A stretch of 64,000 bases of DNA from Trichoplax adhaerens (lineage: Eukaryota > Placozoa > Uniplacotomia > Trichoplacea > Trichoplacidae), in contig NW_002060947.1 of assembly GCF_000150275.1 (NCBI RefSeq), forward strand, positions 7,248,482 to 7,312,481, given 5' to 3'. Position numbers and translations under genes: made by a program. The notes beneath the pieces are model-generated. The model ran no database searches, was not told where the DNA came from, and was given only the letters and a program-made list of their open reading frames with translations. Positions 56,569 through 64,000 of the stretch are shown in pieces (position 1 is the first letter of the stretch; each line of letters opens with the position of its first letter).

Positions 56569-57180
56569 GACTACAGTATAGAGAGAGAGAGAGAGTTTAT
56601 TTCATACAGAAAGAGTAGAATGATTGGAAAATCCTAGCAGAAGAAACAGAGAGAGTCAGCATGATATCGATAGCCTCCGTTGGTACTGTATAACGTGGAC
56701 AGGACCTTTTCTAGCCTTTCAAAGGTCAGGTATTCAATGGGTTTAGTCTAGTGTGACAGACAGGCGGACATTTGTACATTACTGTATTGTGCAATTTACT
56801 GTATTGTACAGTACTGTACACTCAGTGTACTGTACACTGTACACTGTACAGAAAAGGAAATGGTACCGTTTTTACCGTTATATAGGACTACAGTAGAGAG
56901 AGAGAGAGAGCTTATTTCATACAGAATGAGTAGGATGATTGGAAAATCCTAGCAGAAGAAAGAGAGAGAGTCAGAGAGTAGCAATCATATCGATAGCCCG
57001 TTGGTGTAACGTGGACAGGACCTTTTCTAGCCTTTCAAAGGTCAGGTATTCATTTGGTTTCATTTGGACATGACAGACAGGCGGACACCCTGTGCGTCAT
57101 CATGTACAGTGTACAGTACATTTTACAGTACTGTACACTTCGTGTACTGTACACTGTACAGAAAAAGGAAATGATACCCC
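56569..57180. repeat. 317-bp tandem duplication
   Basis: Copies begin at 56569 and 56886. Each runs GACTACAGTA, then a GAGAGAGAGAG tract, TTATTTCATACAGAA, GATTGGAAAATCCTAGC, AACGTGGACAGGACC and TTTCAAAGGTCAGGTATTC. Each then ends in a TGTACACTGTACAG cluster and GAAAAGGAAATG. Identity is high, so the duplication is recent. Confidence 0.92.
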
Positions 57181-57414
57181 TAGAATGGTACTAGTAACAC
57201 TGGTGATGACGACTTGGCAGAACTAGCAGGGACTACTGAAGGCCGTCTTCAGTTCGACTTGAATACTTTTCTTCATGACTGTACAGTCTCGATGAGGGTA
57301 TAGTGAACTGCAGTTACTCATAACGTACCATGTACTAGTACTAATGTAGCCATCGGCGATGCCTCTTCGTCATCTACACTGTCTACGATTCGCTTCCTTG
57401 AGTACTCCTTTACT

Positions 57415-57960
57415 TACAGTACGATACAGTGTACAGTGTACAGTACACTGAATGTACACTGTACTGTACACTGTACAGTACACTCAGGTCTAGACTACAG
57501 TACAATACAGTACTGTACAGTATGTACAATACACTACTATTATATTATACTGTACGCTATCGTTGTTCGATTGTGCCAATGTACAGTAATACCGTACTAC
57601 TGTATAAACTTGTAATGATCATGCGCTGTCAGTGTGAACGGCGTACGTATATACTGTACTGTATAGAAGCCGCCGCTTTTCAATGCTATCAAGAGAGAGC
57701 ACAGTGAGTAGTTAGTTTGGCAATACCTCCAACGACGTCTTCAATTTCTTGTCTGTATGCTAAGTGAGAGTAGTACCAACTTTCAATACAGCTATCGTGA
57801 TACACAACTACTACAGTATATGGTACTGTAAGATGGAGTACTGTACACTGTACAAGTACAGTACTGTACAGTACTCCATGACACCGACACTTTACAGTGT
57901 ACAGTACACTGCACCAACAGCAATACACTGTACACTGTACATTGCACTGGACTGACAGCA
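57415..57960. repeat. TGTAC palindrome island
   Basis: Dense TGTACAGTGTACA / CTGTACACTGTAC words in two blocks (about 57420-57560 and 57800-57960). It is the same sequence class as the islands further left. Overlapping frames on both strands translate to Tyr/Cys/Thr/Val-rich peptides and are discarded. Confidence 0.85.
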
Positions 57961-57973
57961 GGAGGACAAGAAC

Positions 57974-58005
57974 CTGGCTGCGCAGTGCGTACTGTGCGCA
58001 GCCAG
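57974..58005. repeat. GC-rich 11-bp hairpin upstream of RPF2
   Basis: CTGGCTGCGCA (57974-57984) pairs perfectly with TGCGCAGCCAG (57995-58005) across a 10-nt loop. It is the most GC-rich short stretch in the area, about 270 bp ahead of the RPF2 start codon. Confidence 0.9.
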
Positions 58006-58278
58006 CGTGATTAAGCAAGCAATCATTGAAAGTAATCCTGCTCAATTAGCCTTGCAAGCTCTTGCAACTTATTCATCATTGATACAGTGGGTGCTTAAAA
58101 GACTTCTTTTACTTATTACAGTGGTAAACCATTGCATTAGCCAGCTATTGCGTACTTGTAATTCATCTGGATTACGGATAGTTGCCAATCAAGTGGCTAA
58201 TAATAAGCTTGACTAGCTTCTCTTTCAATCCATACTGTGCAATATTCGTGTCCATTGTGCAACGTTGAAGGAACCGTC

Positions 58279-60421
58279 ATGGTCAAATCTTCAGATGATA
58301 TTGTGTAAGTCGATGCCGTTCCGTGTGCTATAGGACGTATTTTGCATTGGATTGCTACAGCAATAAGAAATGCTTTTCCAAAGAGGATTGTAGCCAATAG
58401 AGTGACTGACCTAATTCATCGTGTATCATCTTTTCCTTAGCAAACCCAAAACCAAGCGAGGCAAACGAGCCTTGGAACAACGAGAAGCTAAAATCAATGA
58501 AAATGCAAAGAAAGCTTTATTTCTACGCGGTACAAAAACAAGTGAAGTCGTCTCGCAAGCCATGAAAGATTGGGTAGGTCTTGTGGACTATTTCCAAAGC
58601 AGCCGTATGAAATAATGAAATTATTACATTGTATGATAGGCTAACCACTCGGATAAGCATGTACAGTCATAGTACTAGTACGATACAATACTGCACAATC
58701 AAAATATCCTGTATAAAAATGGAAGGCGCCCGAGTAGCGACTTGCTGTAATCTTGAGCACTCAATAGCTAATAACTATACTATCCTTTTTATTCATTACA
58801 ATTGAATCTGCAGTTACAACTGAAAAAACCCTTTGCTATATCTTATCAAAAGTAAGTTTACAGGTTGTACATTTGCATATCTTGGCACAGCGATTGCTTC
58901 TTGATTAATCTTACCTTCAATCGATGTTATCCCCAAGGAAATGACTGTTGTTAATATTGTATCCATTTTTTTGGACTACTGTATCTTCACAGGAGAAATG
59001 AAATTAGACCTTTTGAAGACCAAACATCTCTGGTATGTCTTGTTCATTTATTCTACTTCATATTTTCCATGGCTGCCATGGACTTCATTAACGTATCAAC
59101 ATTCTAGCAATGAGACACAATGCAATGTAGCAAGACCTCTCAATGGCAAAGTATTAATATTTAATTTCTTTCCGATCTCCTCTGTCCATAGGAATTCTTC
59201 TCCAAAAAGTCAGACGCTTCATTATTCGTATTTGGTAATCATACTAAAAAACGCCCGCATAATTTAATCTTAGGTATGCCATTTTCCTCCATTTCATGAT
59301 CAAAATGCAATCTATCAATCAATCAATAATTATTATAAACGTAAATTCTGGTAATTTCTATCTTGAATACTGGTATATGTCAAAACTATAGGAAGAATGT
59401 ATGATTACCACCTATTAGACATGTTTGAATTGGGCATTACACAGTTTCAAGCTCTGCGAAATTTTAAGGTATATTCTATAGACTACGAGACCTTTGTGAT
59501 ATTGAGTACATTCAAAAATAATCATTCAATGTCTCTCTACCCTTTCATACAGGGTATTAAGTCAACCCTTGGATGCAAACCATGCTTAATTTTTGCTGGT
59601 GAAGCTTTTGAAACTCAAACTGATTATATACGTCTTAAACATATGCTTCTTGGTTGGTTGAATTCCAGTCACTCTATTTTAATAATAATGAATTATTTCG
59701 TATTCATTCTAGTGTTTCAACTCTCTCAATTTCAATGATCGTAACTTGTCGTATATATCTCGTAGACTTTTTTCGAGGCCCAAAGGTTGACAATATTCGG
59801 TTAAATGGTTTAGAACACGTTATTCACATCACAGCTTTGAAGGAAAAGATTCTGTTTCGATGTTATAAGTGAGTTTTACTCATTTTGTAATCAATACTAA
59901 GTTGACTTGAGCTAGCTGCTCGGCCATTGCCCTTGCAACATAATTTCTAAGTTAATTACACGTTATTACCCTTTCTTGTGGTTAGAGTTTTGCTTAAAAA
60001 GTCAGGTACTAAGACACCGCGTGTCGAATTACAAGAAATGGGACCTAGCATCGATTTTGAACTTAGAAGAACAAAATTAGGTTCAGAAGAACTACTAAAG
60101 GAAGCCAGAAAAGTACCCAGAGTCCTAAAGGTATAGTACTGCATAGAATAGAGACCTGTATACAAGAATTGAACACCTTTGATGATTGTTCATCTATCGA
60201 GAGGCTTACCATTTTCTTTCAATTGAATTCTATTAACTTAGCCGAAAAAAGAGAAAAATATTTCTCATGATACATTTGGAGCGAAACTTGGCCGTGTACA
60301 TATCCAATCACAAAATTTAAGTTCTATTCAAACTCGTAAAATGAAGGCATTAAAGCGTAAGAAAGAAAAGGATGTTGCTAGTGTAGACGCAAAGAAGGCC
60401 AAAAGTGCAGCAACAGAATGA
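58279..60421 (+). CDS. RPF2: Ribosome production factor 2 homologue (Brix domain)
   Basis: Ten exons: 58279-58304, 58441-58573, 58814-58851, 58993-59032, 59192-59273, 59392-59468, 59553-59652, 59766-59868, 59986-60130 and 60242-60421. They give 924 nt, 307 residues, essentially the length of the human protein, and all phases close. Landmarks are KPKTKRGKRALEQREAK near the N-terminus; TKTSEVVSQAMKDW; NEIRPFEDQTSLEFF; SLFVFGNHTKKRPHNL; MYDYHLLDMFELGI; PRVELQEMGPSIDFELRR; DTFGAKLGRVHIQ; and a Lys-rich tail. In yeast, Rpf2 with Rrs1 brings the 5S RNP (5S rRNA, uL18, uL5) into the pre-60S particle in the nucleolus, and the Brix fold carries the RNA contacts. The first exon codes only MVKSSDDIV. 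It is supported by phase, a consensus donor and position. Convergent with CHAF1B. Confidence 0.97.
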
Positions 60422-60931
60422 ATAAGCACCAATGCAGTTTTAGATAACATTTTTTATTACTGATAACACTGAGGCCTGGCCTGCAAGGTGAAAATAAAGT
60501 TTTGTTACTTTATACTTGACCACCTCTATTATTTGTGTAAAACTACTTACATTGATTACAGAATCTTGTATATTACAATTGCTATTAGATACCGATCATT
60601 GCGTTGTATATATATATATATATACAAAGTAGAGCTACTATAGCTTGTAATATGGCATGTAAATTGCTAGATTAGAGGGAGTCTTCCACGTTACGCTGAT
60701 AATTATTAACCTTAACTTCGTGATAATCATGAGAATAGATATTTTGCAAAGCTTTTTCAATTTTGTACAAAGTAGACTAATCTCCAATGTACCTGACGGC
60801 AATGATATTCAAGTTTAACTAAAATTGAGTGTCAATGATGGCAAACATTTTATAGTGTTTCAGAATAATATAAAAATTTCGGAGTAATGTCAAACCATGT
60901 TTGTATTGGTGTAATTACAATAACGTATACA
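60422..60931. other. Convergent 3' intergenic region of RPF2 and CHAF1B
   Basis: About 0.5 kb with an AATAAA at 60493-60498, about 70 bp after the RPF2 stop and a likely polyadenylation signal. A short (TA)n run lies at about 60609-60630. No further gene is seen. Confidence 0.7.
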
Positions 60932-63871
60932 TCATGAAATCGTCTTGAAAGCTACTCTTCTAGGAGTTTTAGTAGGAGATATACTTGACTGAGTACTCTG
61001 CGACAACGTAACTTTATCGCTTTCTTCAGAACTGCTGGTGGTATCACTGGATAGTAGTTCGATTTTATTTGCGCTGTACTGATGCAGGTCTTCATTTTTT
61101 GTGCTTTCACGTTTTTCCTTGTTTTGACATGAATCGCCACTTTCAGAGTTGGTATTTTTATTAGTCACCGGTGAGAGAGTAATTAGAGTTGCCCTTTTAG
61201 TAGTGGTCACTTTCGGTGAATCATTCGCTACTTGATTCTCATTACACTTAGTGCTTGAAGTAGGCGATTGCCCGTTTAGGGTACCAAGAGTAATTAGTTT
61301 CGCTCTCTTTACAGGCTTAACCGGGGTATCATTTAACTGCTGATTACTCGTCGGAGACTTTGCTCGAGAAGGTGTATCATGTCTTGCAACTTCTAATTCG
61401 CTATTTCCATTCATCTTTAGGGGCGTCTTGTCTAATTCTTGATCAGATATTGACGAATTAGGAGACTTTACATCATCAGTACATACGAGTTTCCTTTTAC
61501 TTGCAGATTCTACCTGGGGCTGTAATATAAGAATAGAACATACAATCAGGAGTAATAATGAGTAGTCCAGCAAGACACCATTATTCAGACTATGCCAATT
61601 TCATCAATGAAATATAACAGGACGGAATGCATGTTAAGAGAAATTGTTTAATTAGCGATAGTATATCCTATTACATGTATTAGTTTGATGCTAATGCTAT
61701 AACCCTAGCTCAGAAGGCTTTCAATATAAATACAAACCTGAGGATTATCGCATAATTCAAGTTGACGTTTAACACCTAATTCGTCATCGGCAAAGGCAAT
61801 AAGTGAACAATATCCATCTGCTGATGAAACAACCAAGAATTTTGCATCATGTGACCTAAAAGCAGAGAAAAAATTTCCGTACCATTGTCAAAGGCACGTG
61901 AATTACGTAGAATGTCTACCAAAGATAAAACCATCTTACCAAGCAATATCAGTTAAGGCTGCGTAGTGGATACACGATATATATGCAAATGGCAATTTCT
62001 GTTGAGTATCGTATAAAATGACAGAATCTAAGGTAGCGACGGCGATAATCATCCGGTATGGCAAACTAATCGTTAAGAGAATTCAATAATAATATTAAGT
62101 CGTACGCATGCTATTCCATCATTGGCAAGTCATGTATTACTGCATTATCTTATCGCTACTAAAAAGAGTAGTTGAGAAGAGCTTAGAGAATAATTTTATA
62201 ACGTTTTATCCTAGAAAGCCGAAACCATGAATGTAAGCAAGTATTAACATAGTTATATTTAGCTGAAAGCAGCTCGATTTGTAGTTTTAGTTCAGTCCGT
62301 GAATGCTATTGCGACACTTACTCAAACATTTCTTGTTCCTTTTCAGTTTCAGTATTGCCATTATCTAGTGGGAAAGTCAATAAAGATCATAAGCGACATA
62401 AAGCTATTTGATCGATATTGCCAATGTAGTAATCTAACAGTATGAACACTTGAAAGTATTACCACTTGAGGCTTCCTTCATGTCTCGCTTTTCAAATAAT
62501 ACAGGGCAACATCTAACGGCGATAGAGGCTTTTTGACCTGATAATAAGCACACTACGGGTCTAACAGATACCAAATTGAAAAAAAGAAAGTTGTAGTTCG
62601 GTTAGCAAATCAATGCTTATTATACAAATCTTTCTAATTTATGTAGTACATTATGACATCTTAAATTTAGGCTTGCAGTTTCTCTCATACTTTGACATAG
62701 AATTCCTAGTAAATATAAATGTTGTATTTTTCATATCGTCTTTGTCTTCAATCTGGCCAGCTAAAAATGAAAATAATATCTGTTAGTAGTTGCTCATACC
62801 GAACAGCATAATGAGATAAAACGCGTGTATACAAGAATGTAAATTGCAGGGTGTAACTTAACAGTAATATATACATTTATCATACTCAGGAATGTCTCTA
62901 TATACTTTATTTGAGTTACCTGGAACTACCATAAGCTTTCCATCAGGAGAAAAGTTAGGCCGTCTAAAGAACGTTTGTAGTGTTTCCTCATGGAATATTC
63001 TGTAATACTTGCGTTTTGTCTGTAAGTGAATATGTAGAAATAGTTTCATCTTTTATCAATATGCGTATAATAACGTAATCAGATACAAAAGTATACATCA
63101 AGACTATATCTTTTAGGCTGTTATGGTCGCCAACGCTAGCATCTATATTCTTGATCGTCCGAGATCGTATACGAGTACAAGTCAACATTAAAAAGTATAA
63201 GTTGATCAATTACATCTACATTTCATACCTCTCCATCTTTTAATGGACGAGATGAAGGCAATTTGCTGATATTATACAAAGATCGTTGTTTCTCCATTGA
63301 ATATACACGACAGCTACGATCGCTGGATAAAGTCATAAAATACTGATTTAGAGGGTCCCAAGATACTCCCTGGACATAATGTGTGTGTTCTTTTAAAATG
63401 TTTAATTTTTGGCCTATCGTGACACAATGAAATGGATTAGAATCCTGTCTATGACACCATAATTTAGAAAAAGTCAATCTAGTTATCTTCTCACATTTAT
63501 CAACATCCCATACAATGGCTGAATTGTCTACTGATCCAGAAATTAGCCTAGTTGCATCGCGTGACCATGCAATATCATAAACGTCTTCCAAGTGTCCTCT
63601 GTGATACCATAAAGCCAAAATTAGTCCATTAGTGAACATTGTATTATCAAGCTGCAAACTGATTTAGCAGCTTCCACGGTATGATGATATAATGTATATA
63701 AATGGTTACAGTATTAATGTTTCTTTGATTCATACTCATAGCATATCTGGGATAATAACCTTAAGATTTTACTGACTGTCCAGCTTTCGCGTACTTCTAA
63801 ATCCTCCGATTCAAGATAACATTTATCACTACCATAATTTTCGGCTAATTTCCAAATTATAATCGTTCCAT
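60932..63871 (-). CDS. CHAF1B: Chromatin assembly factor 1 subunit B (CAF-1 p60), 5' end outside window
   Basis: Ten minus-strand exons are visible: 63760-63871, 63495-63598, 63229-63413, 62920-63019, 62691-62760, 62463-62560, 62322-62364, 61940-62065, 61738-61855 and 60932-61519. All are phase-consistent; the upstream exons lie past 64000. WD40 landmarks are [97 protein letters not shown], and [19 protein letters not shown]. The order and wording match CAF-1 p60, the seven-bladed propeller subunit of the H3-H4 chaperone that assembles nucleosomes behind the replication fork. The Ser/Thr/Lys-rich tail holds three KR/RR-x-x-[LF]-x-T[LI] motifs like the B-domain motifs that bind ASF1. The 81-nt intron 63414-63494 is stop-free and a multiple of three, so its retention would still give a protein. 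Confidence 0.95.
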
Positions 63872-64000
63872 CTAAGTTTATTTAAGATTAGAAAATGGAA
63901 ACTAAGAAGAAATTCTTCCAAGTTAATAAGTTAAATTGCCGTTATTCCTTTCTAATAAATAGAGTGAATTATTATTTGTTACGATTAATATGTATGGCTA

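Larger units (their letters stand above)
55908..58278. other. Intergenic region between the 404-aa gene and RPF2
   Basis: A divergent gap between the 404-residue protein (leftward) and RPF2 (rightward). It holds a 317-bp tandem duplication, two large TGTAC islands and a GC-rich hairpin. No coding exon was recognised. A 69-codon frame at 58007-58216 has no motif and is unlikely to be real. Confidence 0.6.

Noticed and set aside
56326-58216. Open frames across the repeat cluster upstream of RPF2
   Set aside because: They run through the 317-bp duplication and the TGTAC islands; the RPF2 first exon (58279) was identified independently by phase and position.

Overview
The window is nuclear DNA of an early-branching animal. 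The genes are split by GT-AG introns of tens of bases to about 1.3 kb, the DNA is AT-rich, and the gene set includes families largely typical of animals: a DBHS (NONO/SFPQ/PSPC1) protein, a Polycomb SCM protein and ciliary ARL13B. A gene about every 6-7 kb, compact introns and the AT bias would suit a placozoan (Trichoplax/Hoilungia type), but this is inference. No prokaryotic features, tRNA, rRNA or CRISPR arrays were seen.

Left part (1-32.1 kb), gene-dense: a CUE-domain gene running off the left edge (-), a Bmt2-type rRNA methyltransferase (-), a small orphan ORF (+), ARL13B (+), an SCM/SCMH1 Polycomb gene (-, 15 exons), a 72-residue NDUFB4/B15-type complex I subunit (+) and a DBHS RNA-binding protein (+, 9 exons). 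I rebuilt the exon structures by hand. In the complete models all exon phases close and total CDS lengths are multiples of three.

Middle part (32.1-54.7 kb): about 22.6 kb with one plausible protein gene, an intronless 299-residue low-complexity ORF at 46970-47869. The rest is very AT-rich and holds several unrelated, heavily diverged tandem-repeat families with periods of about 180, 200-245 and 280 bp.

Right part (54.7-64 kb): an intronless gene for a predicted mitochondrial, single-pass, helical-repeat protein (-), an intergenic repeat cluster, RPF2 (+, 10 exons, 307 residues) and CHAF1B, the CAF-1 p60 subunit (-, 5' end beyond the right edge). RPF2 and CHAF1B converge.

Islands of self-complementary TGTACAGTACA-type sequence lie in intergenic gaps between genes (about 2.8-3.3, 7.1-7.3, 22.7-24.0, 27.2-28.1 and 56.5-58.0 kb). 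They are nearly absent from gene bodies and from the gene-poor middle. The functions fall into ribosome biogenesis (RPF2, Bmt2-like), chromatin (SCM, CHAF1B), nuclear RNA-binding (DBHS), cilia (ARL13B) and mitochondria (NDUFB4-like and probably the 404-residue protein). Nothing indicates co-regulation beyond proximity.
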